Below are positions 52,130 to 61,938 of a DNA stretch of 64,000 nt, one piece after another. The first letter of the stretch is position 1; the number at the start of each line of letters is the position of its first letter. Source of the DNA: Sorangium aterium (GTDB taxonomy: Bacteria; Myxococcota_A; Polyangia; Polyangiales; Polyangiaceae); the NCBI RefSeq assembly GCF_028368935.1, contig NZ_JAQNDK010000005.1, positions 248,001 to 312,000 of the forward strand. Direction: 5' to 3'. Below the pieces are notes generated by a model. That model made no database searches. It saw only the letters and a program-made list of their open reading frames with translations, and had not been told where the DNA came from. The position numbers and the translations under genes are program-made.

Positions 52130-54841
52130 ATGCAGCGTGCGTTGCGTCCGAGCTTCTGGTTGCCGTTCGGCCTGCTGGTGCTGCTCCTCGCCTGCTCCGG
52201 ATCTGCACCGCCGCAGCCGGTAGAGCCGTCCGCGGCCGGGACGGCGCAGCGTCCGCCACCACCGATGCCGCCAGATCCATGCCAGTCAGCCGGGGAGCTG
52301 CGCAAGCTCGTGCCCACGCTGCTCGGCAAGGGCCGGCTGGATCGGACGGTACGTGTCATCGGAAAGGCGAACCGGCTGTGCCCTGCGACGGCCGCGGCGA
52401 CGTGGGCAGCGGAGGTCGAGACGCTGGCGGAGCTGGGGCGTTACGCCGAGGCGCGGCGGGTGGCGCAGGAGATCGAGGCGGTGAGGCCGGCGCCGGAGGA
52501 CGCCAGGAAGGCGGCGACGGCGGCGATGGAGAAGAGCGCGCGGCTCGACAGGAGCTTTGCCGATACGGACAAGGCCAAGGCGGCGATGCGCCGGCTGTAC
52601 GGAGAGGCCGACAGGCTGTACGCAAAGGGCGATGAGGCGTCGCTGCGAGGCGCGATGGAGAAGTTCGTCGCCGCGTGGCAGGCGTGGCGACCCAACGGGC
52701 AGGCGCTGGTTGCCGCGGGGGAGTGCGCGAGGAGGGTAGGGGATCGGCCCATGGCGCAGCGGCTGTTCGATCGGGCGATGGTGGACCTGGAGAAGGCGAC
52801 GGGGGAGGCGCTTTCGCTGGAAGTGCCCGATGGATTCTCAGGACCTGTCGCCTCGGTTGCCTGGTCGCCCGATGGGACGCGTCTGGCCGTTGCTCACGGA
52901 GGTGAGATTTCGATCGTCGATACCACGACTCGGAGGGAGCGAGCTCGCCTGCGGGCGCACTCCATGCTGGTGAATGCGGTGGCGTTTTCTCCGGACGGCA
53001 AGCAGCTCGCCTCGGGGGCCAGGAGCGGGGTCGTGCAGCTGTGGGAAGGGAGCACGGGAGCGCTGCTCAAGACCCTGGAGGGGCACACCGGCGGGGTGAC
53101 AGCGGTGGCGTTCTCGCCGGACGGCAAGCGGCTCGCCTCGGCGTCTGACGATGGGACCGTGCGGCTGTGGGAAGGGAGCACGGGAGCGCTGCTCAGGACC
53201 CTGCAGGGGCGTGGGGTGACAGCGGTGGCGTTCTCGCCGGACGGCAAGCGGCTCGCGTCGGGGTCCAGCAGCGGGGTCGTGCAGCTGTGGGAAGGGAGCA
53301 GAGGAGCGCTGCTCAAGACGCTGGAGGGGCACACCGGTGGGGTGATAGCGGTGGCGTTCTCGCCGGACGGCAAGCGGCTCGCCTCCGGGGCTACGGACAA
53401 TACCGTGCGGCTGCGGGAAGCGAGCACGGGCGCGCTGCTCGCCACGTTGAGCGGGCACCCCCGCCGGCTGCTCACGGTGGCGTTTTCGCCGGACGGCAAG
53501 CGGCTCGCCTCGGGGGCCACGGACAATACCGTGCGGCTGTGGGAAGCGAGCACGGGCGCGCTGCAGAAGACGCTGGAGGGGCACACCGATGGGGTGACAG
53601 CGGTGGCGTTCTCGCCGGACGGCAAGCGGCTCGCCTCGGGGTCCGGGGACAAGAGCGTGCGGCTGTGGGAAGGGAGCACGGGAGTTTTGCTCACCACCCT
53701 GAGGGGACACACAAGCCCTGTGACGGCGATGATGCTTTCGCCGGATGGCAAGCGGCTCGTCTCGGGATCTCATGATGGGACGGTGCGGCTGTGGGAAGGG
53801 AGCACGGGCGCGCTGCTCAAGATGCTGAAGGGGCACACAGATGGAGTGACGGCGGTGACGTTGTCGCCGGATGGCAAGCGGCTCACATCGGGAGCCTTGG
53901 ACAATACCGTGCGGCTGTGGGACGTGAGCACGGGCGCTCTTCTCAAGGACCTGAAGGGGCACACCAGCCTGGTGAGCACGGTGGCGCTGTCGCCGGATGG
54001 CGCGCGGCTCGCCGCGGGGTCCTGGGATGCGACCGTGCAGCTGCGGGAAGCGAGCACGGGCGCGCTGCTCAAGACGCTGGAGGGGCACGCCGGCGGGGTG
54101 ACAGCGGTGGCGTTCTCGCCGGACGGCAAGCGGCTCGCCGCGGGGTCCTGGGACAAGACCGTGCGGCTGTGGGAAGCGAGCACGGGCGCGCTGCTCAAGA
54201 CGCTGGAGGGGCACGCCGACGGGGTGACAGCGGTGGCGTTTTCGCCGGACGGCAAGCGGCTCGCCTCGGGAGATCTGGACGCTACCGTGCGGCTGTGGGA
54301 AGCGAGCACGGGCGCGCTGCTCAAGACGCTGGAGGGGCACGACCGCGGGGTGACAGCGGTGGCGTTCTCGCCGGACGGCAAGCGGCTCGCCTCGGGGGCT
54401 GCGGACAATACCGTGCGGCTGTGGGAAGCGAGCACGGGCGCGCTGCTCGAGACGCTGGACGGGCACACGAGCCGGGTGACCGCACTGGCGTTCTCGCCGG
54501 ATGGCAACGTGCTCGTGTCCGCTGCAGAAGACGGATCGGCGATGCTCCATCGCGTCGCCGGCGGGAGTCGACTCGCCACGCTCCGCGCCATCGAGGACAA
54601 GGACGCCGGCTACGTCTTCACCCGCGAGCACATCGACTTCACGGGGGCCGATCTGTGCGCCGCCCGCGTCTACCCGATCTGCCGCTTCGGTCCGCTGGCC
54701 TTCCCCATCGACGTGTGCGAGGAGCGCGTCTACGTCAAGGACCTGCTCGCGAAGGTCCAGGCCGGAGACACCTCCTCTGCCGAGCCGGAGTACGTCGCCG
54801 ACCCGAGCCCGTGCGCGGCCGCTTCCGTCGCGTCGGAGTGA
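52130..54841 (+). CDS. WD40-repeat lipoprotein with 14 repeats
   Basis: 903 residues. Signal peptide with lipobox (FWLPFGLLVLLLACSGS). Residues 50-225 are helical and TPR-like (AEVETLAELGRYAEARRVAQ; GEADRLYAKGDEASLRGAME; AAGECARRVGDRPMAQRLFD). Then 14 WD40 units of 42 residues: SPDGKRLASG, TVRLWEASTGALLKTLEGH, GVTAVAF. Fourteen is twice seven, so two propellers are expected. Unit 3 lacks three residues (LQGRGVTAVAF). Repeats 10-13 are nearly identical at the DNA level, a sign of recent amplification. A 90-residue C-terminal region with Cys (DLCAARVYPICRF; DVCEERVYVKDLLAKVQAGD) ends the protein. WD40 propellers are scaffolds; partners unknown. Confidence 0.92.
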   Translation: MQRALRPSFWLPFGLLVLLLACSGSAPPQPVEPSAAGTAQRPPPPMPPDPCQSAGELRKLVPTLLGKGRLDRTVRVIGKANRLCPATAAATWAAEVETLAELGRYAEARRVAQEIEAVRPAPEDARKAATAAMEKSARLDRSFADTDKAKAAMRRLYGEADRLYAKGDEASLRGAMEKFVAAWQAWRPNGQALVAAGECARRVGDRPMAQRLFDRAMVDLEKATGEALSLEVPDGFSGPVASVAWSPDGTRLAVAHGGEISIVDTTTRRERARLRAHSMLVNAVAFSPDGKQLASGARSGVVQLWEGSTGALLKTLEGHTGGVTAVAFSPDGKRLASASDDGTVRLWEGSTGALLRTLQGRGVTAVAFSPDGKRLASGSSSGVVQLWEGSRGALLKTLEGHTGGVIAVAFSPDGKRLASGATDNTVRLREASTGALLATLSGHPRRLLTVAFSPDGKRLASGATDNTVRLWEASTGALQKTLEGHTDGVTAVAFSPDGKRLASGSGDKSVRLWEGSTGVLLTTLRGHTSPVTAMMLSPDGKRLVSGSHDGTVRLWEGSTGALLKMLKGHTDGVTAVTLSPDGKRLTSGALDNTVRLWDVSTGALLKDLKGHTSLVSTVALSPDGARLAAGSWDATVQLREASTGALLKTLEGHAGGVTAVAFSPDGKRLAAGSWDKTVRLWEASTGALLKTLEGHADGVTAVAFSPDGKRLASGDLDATVRLWEASTGALLKTLEGHDRGVTAVAFSPDGKRLASGAADNTVRLWEASTGALLETLDGHTSRVTALAFSPDGNVLVSAAEDGSAMLHRVAGGSRLATLRAIEDKDAGYVFTREHIDFTGADLCAARVYPICRFGPLAFPIDVCEERVYVKDLLAKVQAGDTSSAEPEYVADPSPCAAASVASE

Positions 54842-54914
54842 CACACACGGCCGTGCGCCACGCGACGACCCCCTCGCCGCGCGCTACGCCCGCGACGACC
54901 CCCTCGCCGCGCGG

Positions 54915-56645
54915 CTACGCCCTCCGCCGCCGGCAGAGCAGACCCGCCAGCGCGAGCCCGGCGAGCCAGCCGGCGCTCCCATCCCGGCCTCGCGGGCTCG
55001 CCGCGCAGGGGCCGAGCATGCCGCTGCCAGCCGCATAGAAAGCCTCCGGCACCACGGCCACCTCGGTCGGCGGCGCGCCCGGGGCGTCGCCGTTGCCGTC
55101 GGTCGGATCGTCGCTGACCGGCGCGCCGAACGCGCCCGCCGCGGAGATCTTCGCCTGGTTCTTGATGAGGTCCGGCGCGTCCGCGTCGACCGTCACCTCG
55201 AAGCGCACGGTGACGCTGCCGTCGACAGGGATGCTCCCGCCTCGCGCGCTGTCCGCCCCATCCCCGAGCCAGAACGTGATGGTCCGCGTCGCGGGATCGT
55301 ACTGCCCGAGGTCGTCGCCAGGCGCGTCCGTCTGGGGACCGGCGTTCGGCCCGTCGACGATCGACAGCGAGCCAGGGACGAACGTCACGCCAGCAGGCAG
55401 CGCGTCCGTCAGCACCGCGCCCACCGCCTCGTCATTGCCCGTGTTCGTCGCCGTGATGCGGTATTCGACGGCGTCTCCGCGGTAGGTCGGCAGCCCGCCG
55501 AGATCCGTGGCCACCTTGCTCGATTTGCTGAAATCAGGCCCGTAGTTGGAGATCGACGTCACCCACCCCGCGAGGAAATAGAGCTCGTCCTTGCTCGTGG
55601 CGACGAGCGTGGCCCGATCGTCCCCCGGCTTGAGCTTCGCGCTGACATCGACGATGTCGATGTCGACCCCCGACATGCTCTGAGGCGTGCCCGGGATCCT
55701 CGGGAGATCGCCCTCCATCGACACGGCCTTTCCGAGCGCCGAACGGGTGCTGTTGAAGAAGTTGTCCGCGGGGTTCAGCTCGTCGCTCAGCGCCTCGGCC
55801 AGATCGGGCTTCCCCGGGTTCTTGGGGTTGAAGAACACGCTGTCGCCGGTGTTCGAGTTGTCGCCCTCGAACGCGACGATGCCCAGCTTCGCCACGAAGC
55901 CGGCGTCGGGCACCTTGAAGCCCGAGAGCTCGACCTGCTGCCATCCCACGTCGGAGACCCGGTCGAGCCCGTCGAACAGCGCGAGGTTGCGCATCGGCGA
56001 TCTCGGCGCCTCGTAAAACACCACCATCCACCACGCGACGAAGACCACGTCGTCGTCGCTGTCCCTCACGTCGACGACGTCCACGCCGCCCACCCGGTAG
56101 GCCCCGGCGCCGCTCTCCTTCACGATCGAGGTGATGTCGGCGACGGACTGGTAGTTGTGCGACTCGTTGGGCTTCCCCTGGTTGATCACCGTCTCGACCG
56201 AGTCGATGGCGGTCACCGCGCCGTCGTAGCCGCCCTCGTGGTGGAGCTCCACGTCCGGATCGGCGCCGGCGGTGTTGCGCGCGGCCCAGTACAGGAACGC
56301 GTGGGTCACCGTCGCCCCCTCGGGCAGCGTCAGCACAGCGGTCGTGCGCGCCATCTCCGGGGTGATATCGAGGCTCGCCTCCGCCCTGCCGTCAGCAGGC
56401 GAGTCGGACCGCCAGAAGAGATCGGGCCCCGACTCGACGGTCGACTGGCCGCATGCGCCCACCGTGCCCTCCGTGGGCCTCGGCGTCGCGGAGCGGCACT
56501 CCTGCCCGAGCGAGCTCCCGATGAGGGCGAAGTCGCCCTGCTGATCGACCTGTACGCGCAGCTTGGGCTCGGCCGTCGCGCTGGCGGTCGTGAGCCCGAT
56601 CAGCGTGAGGGACGCGAGCCCCGTGATGCTCAACTGCCTTCTCAT
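54915..56645 (-). CDS. Secreted DUF11-containing surface protein with C-terminal anchor
   Basis: 576 residues. Signal peptide MRRQLSITGLASLTLIGLTT, then a large extracellular domain (TTAVLTLPEGATVTHAFLYW; VFVAWWMVVFYEAPRSPMRN; VSDVGWQQVELSGFKVPDAG). A DUF11 repeat covers about 385-500 (DAVEYRITATNTGNDEAVGA; LTDALPAGVTFVPGSLSI). The end, GSAGWLAGLALAGLLCRRRR, is a hydrophobic helix with a preceding Gly-Ser and a basic tail, like MYXO-CTERM-type sorting signals. Its ATG overlaps the stop of the OmpA-like gene (ATGA), so it is the second gene of that operon. Confidence 0.85.
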   Translation of the reverse strand: MRRQLSITGLASLTLIGLTTASATAEPKLRVQVDQQGDFALIGSSLGQECRSATPRPTEGTVGACGQSTVESGPDLFWRSDSPADGRAEASLDITPEMARTTAVLTLPEGATVTHAFLYWAARNTAGADPDVELHHEGGYDGAVTAIDSVETVINQGKPNESHNYQSVADITSIVKESGAGAYRVGGVDVVDVRDSDDDVVFVAWWMVVFYEAPRSPMRNLALFDGLDRVSDVGWQQVELSGFKVPDAGFVAKLGIVAFEGDNSNTGDSVFFNPKNPGKPDLAEALSDELNPADNFFNSTRSALGKAVSMEGDLPRIPGTPQSMSGVDIDIVDVSAKLKPGDDRATLVATSKDELYFLAGWVTSISNYGPDFSKSSKVATDLGGLPTYRGDAVEYRITATNTGNDEAVGAVLTDALPAGVTFVPGSLSIVDGPNAGPQTDAPGDDLGQYDPATRTITFWLGDGADSARGGSIPVDGSVTVRFEVTVDADAPDLIKNQAKISAAGAFGAPVSDDPTDGNGDAPGAPPTEVAVVPEAFYAAGSGMLGPCAASPRGRDGSAGWLAGLALAGLLCRRRRA

Positions 56646-58474
56646 CGATCCTCTCCGGTCTCGGCCTGCGGCTTGTACGCGGCCTGCTTGATGATGTTGA
56701 ACTGGACTCGTCGGTTCCGCTGCCTCCCGGCCTCCGTCGCGTTGTCGTCGATGGGCTGGTCCCGGCCGTAGCCCTGGGCCGTCAGTCTCGTCGAGTCGAT
56801 GCCGCGGCGGACCAGCGCCGCCATGACGGAGTTGGCGCGGTTCTGCGACAGGACCCTGTTGTGCTCCACGGTGCCCCGGTTGTCGGTGTGACCCTGGATC
56901 TCGATGAGCTCGATCTCCGGGTGCTCCTTCAGCACCTCGGCGACCTCGTCGAGCAGCGGATCGCTCACCGGCTTGATGGTGGCCTTGTTCGTGTCGAACT
57001 GCACTTGCTGGAGGATCACGACGTGCTTCTCGGTCACCCGCACCGCCTTCGGGCAGCCGTTCTTCTCGGGGTCAGGATCCGCGAAGCCCTTCTCCCTCGG
57101 GCAGGCGTCCTTGTCGTCGCGGAACGAGTCGCCGTCCGTGTCGCGCGGGCAGCCGTTCTTCTCCGGGTTCTTCGAGCGGAACCCCTTGATGTCGGGGCAC
57201 GCGTCCTCGGCGTCGGCCACGCCGTCGTCGTCCTGGTCCGGCGGGCAGCCGTTCTTCTTCGGGTCGTCGCTGCGCACGCCGGCGACGGCGGGGCAGGCGT
57301 CCTCGGCGTCGACGATGCCGTCGGCGTCGCGGTCCGGCGGCGGCGGGCAGCCGTTCTTCTTCGGATCGTCGCTGCGCACGCCGGCGACGGCGGGGCAGGC
57401 GTCCTCGGCGTCGACGATGCCGTCGGCGTCGCGGTCCGGCGGCGGCGGGCAGCCGTTCTTCTTCGGGTCGCCGCTGCGCACGCCCGGCACGCTCGGGCAC
57501 GCGTCTTCGGGGTCGCCGATGCCGTCCCTGTCCTGGTCCGTCGGCTGCTCCGGCGTGAAGGCGGCCATCGCGACGGCGCGCACGTCCGGCGTCCCGATCC
57601 CCGAGGTGATCCCCGGACCGACGCCGATGCCCGCCTCCATGAAGGGCAGGAATCGATACCTCGCGTCGAGGAGGAGCTCCGCGTTGGTCGAGCGGCTGCT
57701 GAGGTCCTCCAGCACCATCGCGGCGCTGAGCTCCGGCCCCACCTGGAGCCGGCCGTCCGCGGCGAGGAACCCGACGCCGCCGCCCAGCGTGAGCATCGTC
57801 CCCTGCGCCACGCCGCCGAACGACTGGGAGCGCCGGACCTCCGTGCCCAGCGCGGTCGACCAGACGAGCCGCTCCATGCGGCCGCCTACAGCGACATACG
57901 GCATCGCCCGGACGCTCCCGTCGCTCACGAACGAGTCGTCCGCGCCGGTCGGCAACCAGAGGTACGCGCCGACGGCGAGCTGGAACGGGTCATGGTACGT
58001 ACCATGGAGCTGCACGCGCGCGCCGAGCCGCACGTCGCCGAGCGCCGCGCCGCTCGGCGACGGGAACTGCTGGCCGCCGCCGCTCGGGCTCTCCCCCGAC
58101 TGCACCGCGGTGAGCGGCGCATCGAGGTCGAAGCTCACCTTGTTCCAGAGCGGGAGCGACGCGGCCAGGTGGAACGTGAGCTGATCGCTGACGACCGCGC
58201 CGATCTCCGCGCCGTCGCGCTCGCGCCGCAGGACCAGCGGGTTGCTCGCGTAATCGGCGAGCAGCATCACATGCGGCGTGAGGTGCCCTGCCGCGAACGG
58301 CGACGGCACGCTGAACATGCGGTCCCCGGCCGGCGCCGGCACGAAGCGGCTCAGGGCCATGCCTCCGGGGTTGACCGGCGCGTCCTGCGCGCGCGCGGGC
58401 GCAGGGAGGAGGAGGAGGGCGACGACGAGAGCGGCCAGCGCGGCGGCAAGCGAACGGAGAGCCCAAAGTCTCAT
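56642..58474 (-). CDS. OmpA-family outer-membrane protein with thrombospondin type-3 repeats
   Basis: 610 residues from ATG 58474 (MRLWALRSLAAALAALVVAL, signal to PARAQ); the frame is open upstream without protein character. Residues 30-330 form a beta-barrel-like domain (HVMLLADYASNPLVLRRERD; LGARVQLHGTYHDPFQLAVG). Five TSP type-3 Ca-binding repeats follow, with DRDADGIVDAEDACPAVAGV repeated twice almost identically. The C-terminal OmpA peptidoglycan-binding domain has VQFDTNKATIKP, IEIQGHTDNRGTVEHNRVLS and QRNRRVQFNIIK. It links the outer membrane to peptidoglycan. It overlaps the DUF11 gene by four bases. Confidence 0.93.
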   Translation of the reverse strand: MRLWALRSLAAALAALVVALLLLPAPARAQDAPVNPGGMALSRFVPAPAGDRMFSVPSPFAAGHLTPHVMLLADYASNPLVLRRERDGAEIGAVVSDQLTFHLAASLPLWNKVSFDLDAPLTAVQSGESPSGGGQQFPSPSGAALGDVRLGARVQLHGTYHDPFQLAVGAYLWLPTGADDSFVSDGSVRAMPYVAVGGRMERLVWSTALGTEVRRSQSFGGVAQGTMLTLGGGVGFLAADGRLQVGPELSAAMVLEDLSSRSTNAELLLDARYRFLPFMEAGIGVGPGITSGIGTPDVRAVAMAAFTPEQPTDQDRDGIGDPEDACPSVPGVRSGDPKKNGCPPPPDRDADGIVDAEDACPAVAGVRSDDPKKNGCPPPPDRDADGIVDAEDACPAVAGVRSDDPKKNGCPPDQDDDGVADAEDACPDIKGFRSKNPEKNGCPRDTDGDSFRDDKDACPREKGFADPDPEKNGCPKAVRVTEKHVVILQQVQFDTNKATIKPVSDPLLDEVAEVLKEHPEIELIEIQGHTDNRGTVEHNRVLSQNRANSVMAALVRRGIDSTRLTAQGYGRDQPIDDNATEAGRQRNRRVQFNIIKQAAYKPQAETGEDR

Positions 58475-59262
58475 GAGGTGGCACCCTGCATCGGCGGGTT
58501 TCGCATGACGATATAAGACGCTGTCGCGGACGAGTATACAGGTCGGCAAGTGCGGAGTCTTGAGCAACGAGCGCCGTCGACGGCATGTTCGTAGGACTTG
58601 CGCGCACCTCACCGGACCATTCCCCGACCATTCCGCGCCACCCCCCGCGCATTCCCCGATCCGCTGAACGAACGAGAGGCTATCGCGCGCGGGCGGCGCG
58701 CGCGCCATCGCAGCGACGCCGCGGCGAGCGGGCGGTGCCGCTGCAGCGCGGCCGCGATCGCCGCGGGCCTCTGCCCGCGTGGCACAACAAGACAGGAAAT
58801 CAGGCCAGTCGACCTCGGCGAAGAGCGGTTATCCCGCGCTGCCCGCCGGACGACTGGAGGACGAGAGGGACCGTCGAGTCGACGAGAGGGCCGGGAGAGC
58901 CCCTCTCGTCGCGGCGGCCCCGGCGCGAGGCGGGCGCCTGGGCCGGCAGCCCGGGGTCGCCCGCGGCGGGGCGGCGCGTTCGCCCGCGGCGGGGCGGCGC
59001 GTTCGCCCGCGGCGCGGCGGCGCGTCGCACACCTCGCCCGGCGCATCCCTCGTGGCGCCTGCCCGCCGCACGCCGAGCGCGCTCGGCGCACGCCGCACAC
59101 CGAGCTCCTGGTGCGCTGGGCGCGCGAACCGCCGCGGCCTTCGAGGGCGCGCTTCGAACGGCGCAGGGTCGGATCGGGACGGAGGACCTGCCGGACGGGA
59201 CAGGGGGCGCTCGGGCGCCTGCGCTCCGGACGCCGAGCGGCTATGGTTGGCGGGACATCGCG
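58475..59262. other. Intergenic with a GC-rich 23-bp tandem repeat
   Basis: About 790 bases. CGCCCGCGGCGGGGCGGCGC plus GTT is repeated three times at 58958-59026, the third copy with one change. Frames are open across the whole stretch in all registers but their composition (Arg/Ala/Gly only) is not protein-like. Start of the HD-domain gene is taken at 59263. Confidence 0.5.
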
Positions 59263-59811
59263 ATGGGCACCCTCCTCAAGCGTGCGCTCGACCAGGCGGC
59301 GGTCTGGCATCGAGCCCAGAAGCGCAAGTATCCGAACGCCGACGTCCCCTACATCAGCCACCTCGCCGGCGTGGCGGTCCTGCTCGCGCGCCACGGCTTC
59401 GACGACGAGGTCGTCGCGGCCGGCGCGCTGCACGACGCCATGGAGGACCAGGGCGTCACGTTCGACGAGCTGAGCCAGCGCTTCGGCGATCGCGTCGCCA
59501 CGCTCGTCCGCCACGTGACCGAGCAGGACAGGGCGCTGCCCTGGGAAGACCGCAAGCGCCTCTATCTCGAGGCGTTCCCGAAGAAGCCCTGGGAGGCGCA
59601 GGCGATCACGCTGGCCGACAAGATAGACAACTTCCAGTCGATCATCGTCTGCGCGCGCGAGCACGGCGATCCGTGGTCGATGTTCAAGCGCGGTCGGGAC
59701 ATGCAGATCGCGAGGTTCGAAGAGCTGCGCGCGATGTGCCGCGGCCTGCCGCCGCACCCGCTGCTCGACGAGTACGGGGCCGTGCTCGACGAGCTCCTGT
59801 CGACGGGCTGA
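59263..59811 (+). CDS. HD-domain hydrolase, SpoT/MESH1-like
   Basis: 182 residues from ATG 59263. The HD motifs match the HD_4 ((p)ppGpp hydrolase) pattern: WHRAQKRKYPNADVPYISHL (His16 and His33), AAGALHDAMEDQGVTFDEL (His57-Asp58, then Glu61-Asp62), and ITLADKIDNFQSI with the last Asp. There is no synthetase, TGS or ACT domain, so it would be a small alarmone hydrolase or a hydrolase of a related nucleotide. No clear ribosome-binding site precedes the ATG. Neighbouring genes do not suggest a pathway. Confidence 0.85.
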   Translation: MGTLLKRALDQAAVWHRAQKRKYPNADVPYISHLAGVAVLLARHGFDDEVVAAGALHDAMEDQGVTFDELSQRFGDRVATLVRHVTEQDRALPWEDRKRLYLEAFPKKPWEAQAITLADKIDNFQSIIVCAREHGDPWSMFKRGRDMQIARFEELRAMCRGLPPHPLLDEYGAVLDELLSTG

Positions 59812-60249
59812 GCGCCGGATCTGCGGGGGCTCGACGACGCGCTCCGGAGCCTCGGGGTCGGCGGCGAGCGGAGCTCCGCCCGCGGGAGATCCCGAGGACC
59901 GAGGCCTCGGAGACACGGTGTGTCTCGAACGTGAACGAGGCGAGGGCGGAGCGCGCTGGATTCCGGAGTGGCCCTCTCGGGGATGCGCGATCGGCGAGAG
60001 CCAGCGTGAAGGGACCAGAGCTCCCGTGAGCCACGCTGCCCCGCTCCGTGCCGGATCGGGCTCACTCGGGCCCTCCGCTCCCTTCCTGTGAGCACGACGA
60101 GCACCCCTCCTGCCCGTCCCGGGCGCGCGACAACCACGCTGATCCCGGGCGGCGCTGCGTTCCGGAGCGGCCGGGGCGCGCGCATCGACAGGCGCTCACC
60201 GGCACATGCGATGCACCGGCGCGAGGGGAGCTCCTCCAAGGAGGCACCG
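59812..60249. other. Intergenic
   Basis: About 440 bases without a convincing gene. A strong AAGGAGG site at its end belongs to the small membrane protein at 60250. Confidence 0.4.
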
Positions 60250-60636
60250 ATGAAGCTCCTTTCTCCTCGCCACCATGGATACGTCGATTACGCGGTCGTC
60301 GTCGTGCTCGCGCTCGCGCCGCTCGCGCTCCGCCTCGATCCGGTGCCCACGGCGGTCTGCTACGTCGCCGCCGTGGCGCACCTCGTCGTGACGCTGCTGT
60401 CCGATCAGCCGCTCGGCGCCGCCAGGAAGATCCCGTTTTCGGTGCACGGCGCGCTGGAGACATCCCTCGCCGCCGCTCTCCTCGCGTCGCCCTGGCTGTT
60501 CGGGTTCTCCGCCGAGCTCCCGGCGCGGACCTTCTTCGTGGTCACCGGGCTCGCGCTGGTGCTCGTCGCCCTCGGCACGAGGTACGCGACCGGCGCCGCC
60601 TCCCGGCAGCAGCCCTACGACCGCTACGATCGCTGA
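60250..60636 (+). CDS. Small four-helix membrane protein, SPW-repeat-like
   Basis: 128 residues; CAAGGAGGCACCG precedes the ATG. Four hydrophobic segments: DYAVVVVLALAPLALRL, TAVCYVAAVAHLVVTLL, ETSLAAALLASPWLFGF, TFFVVTGLALVLVALGT. The ASPWLFGF motif resembles the SPW membrane repeat. A short polar tail (RQQPYDRYDR) ends it. Such proteins are common small integral membrane proteins of unknown role. Convergent with the NamZ-like gene, 16 bases apart. Confidence 0.8.
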   Translation: MKLLSPRHHGYVDYAVVVVLALAPLALRLDPVPTAVCYVAAVAHLVVTLLSDQPLGAARKIPFSVHGALETSLAAALLASPWLFGFSAELPARTFFVVTGLALVLVALGTRYATGAASRQQPYDRYDR

Positions 60637-60652
60637 GCCGCGCGGGCGGCGC

Positions 60653-61855
60653 TCAGCAGGCGGAGACGGCCGCCTGCGCCTCCCGCATCACCTCGGGCCA
60701 GGTCGGATCCGCGCGCGACACCTCGACGGCGATCGCCAGCGGATCCTCGCCGGCCGCGATGGCGAGGCGCGCGGCAGCAGAGCCGGTGAGCAGATCGAAG
60801 GCCGGGATCGTGTCGACGTACTCGTACCGCTCGGTGCGGAAGCGGAACTGCTCGGGCTGCTGCCTGAAGGCGAACGCGATGAGCGCGACGTACGTCGCGA
60901 CCGGGCGGAAGGCGCGCGGATCGGTGACGTGGATCTGGACGCCGCCGCAGATCTTGCCCGCGTGCTTCTGGAAGGTGGGCCGGAAGGTGAGCGGCCGCGC
61001 GACGAAGCCCGGCAGCGCGGTGGACGAGAGGCGCGCGGCGAGATCGCGGCCGTCGAGCCAGGGGGCGCCCACGATCTCGAACGGGCGCGTCGTGCCGCGG
61101 CCCTCCGACAGGTTCGTCCCCTCCAGCAGGCAGCCGCCCGGGTAGACGAGCGCGGTGTCCGCCGTCGGCATGTTGGGCGACGGGAGGACGAACGGGCGAT
61201 CCCACCCGGACGCGAGCGCCTCCCGGCGATGACCCTCGACGGCCACGACCTGGAGCCCGCAGGCGACGTCGCCGAGCGGGATGCCCTCGCGCCGCGCGAA
61301 GAGCGCGACCAGCTCGCCCACCGTGAGCGAGTGGCGGACGGGCACCGGCTCCAGGCCCACGAACGACAGGAACCCCGGCGCCTGCGTCGCGCCCTCGACG
61401 CTCTCCGCCGCGCCCCCGAGGGGGTTCGGGCGATCGAGCAGCACGACGTGCACGCCCGCCGCGTGAGCCGCCCGCAGCGCGAGGAGCGCCGTCCAGACGA
61501 ACGTGTAGTACCGCGCGCCGACGTCGGCGAGATCGATGAGCAGCACGTCGATCTTCGCGAGATCCGCCGCGGAAGGCGAGAGATCCTCGAAGCTTTCGCC
61601 GTACAGGCTGACGATGCCCGCGCCGGAGCGCGCGTCGACGCTGCTCATCACCGTCGCCATGTCCTGCGCCTCGCCGCCGTAGCCGTGCTCGGGGCCGAAG
61701 AAGAGGCGCGGGCGCAGGCCGAGGCGCTCGAGGACGAAGGCGATATGGGTCAGCTCGCGATCGACGCTCGCCGGGTGCGCAAGGACCCCCAGGCGAGTCG
61801 AGCGGAGGCGCTGGAGCTGCGGAAGATCCGGGAGGCGGTCCAGTCCGACGTGCAC
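60653..61855 (-). CDS. DUF1343 exo-beta-N-acetylmuramidase, NamZ-like
   Basis: 400 residues from GTG 61855. The family pattern is clear: GLDRL...LRSTRLGVLAHPASV, RLFFGPEHGYGGEAQD, DVLLIDLADVGARYYTFVWT, VVLLDRPNPLGG, PSPNMPTADTALVYPGGCLL, EGTNLSEGRGTTRPFEIVGA, and FRPTFQKHAGKICGGVQIHV. NamZ of Bacillus releases MurNAc from the non-reducing end of peptidoglycan fragments. There is no signal peptide at this start, so it may act in the cytoplasm on recycled muropeptides, or an upstream start may be missed. Its neighbour truA is on the same strand, 83 bases upstream. Confidence 0.9.
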   Translation of the reverse strand: MHVGLDRLPDLPQLQRLRSTRLGVLAHPASVDRELTHIAFVLERLGLRPRLFFGPEHGYGGEAQDMATVMSSVDARSGAGIVSLYGESFEDLSPSAADLAKIDVLLIDLADVGARYYTFVWTALLALRAAHAAGVHVVLLDRPNPLGGAAESVEGATQAPGFLSFVGLEPVPVRHSLTVGELVALFARREGIPLGDVACGLQVVAVEGHRREALASGWDRPFVLPSPNMPTADTALVYPGGCLLEGTNLSEGRGTTRPFEIVGAPWLDGRDLAARLSSTALPGFVARPLTFRPTFQKHAGKICGGVQIHVTDPRAFRPVATYVALIAFAFRQQPEQFRFRTERYEYVDTIPAFDLLTGSAAARLAIAAGEDPLAIAVEVSRADPTWPEVMREAQAAVSAC

Positions 61856-61938
61856 ATCGCTGTGCTACCAAGGCGAGCGCGGGCCGTCCATGCGTCCGCG
61901 TTGGATTCTGTGTGACGCGCGTGCGGCGACGGGCGGCG

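Noticed and set aside
52838-54844. Minus-strand frame of 668 residues with internal repeats
   Set aside because: Repeats arise because it is antisense to the WD40 units; no independent evidence for a protein.
58475-59262. Coding extension upstream of the HD-domain gene
   Set aside because: The frame is open but encodes Arg/Ala/Gly runs from 23-base repeats and is equally open on other registers.
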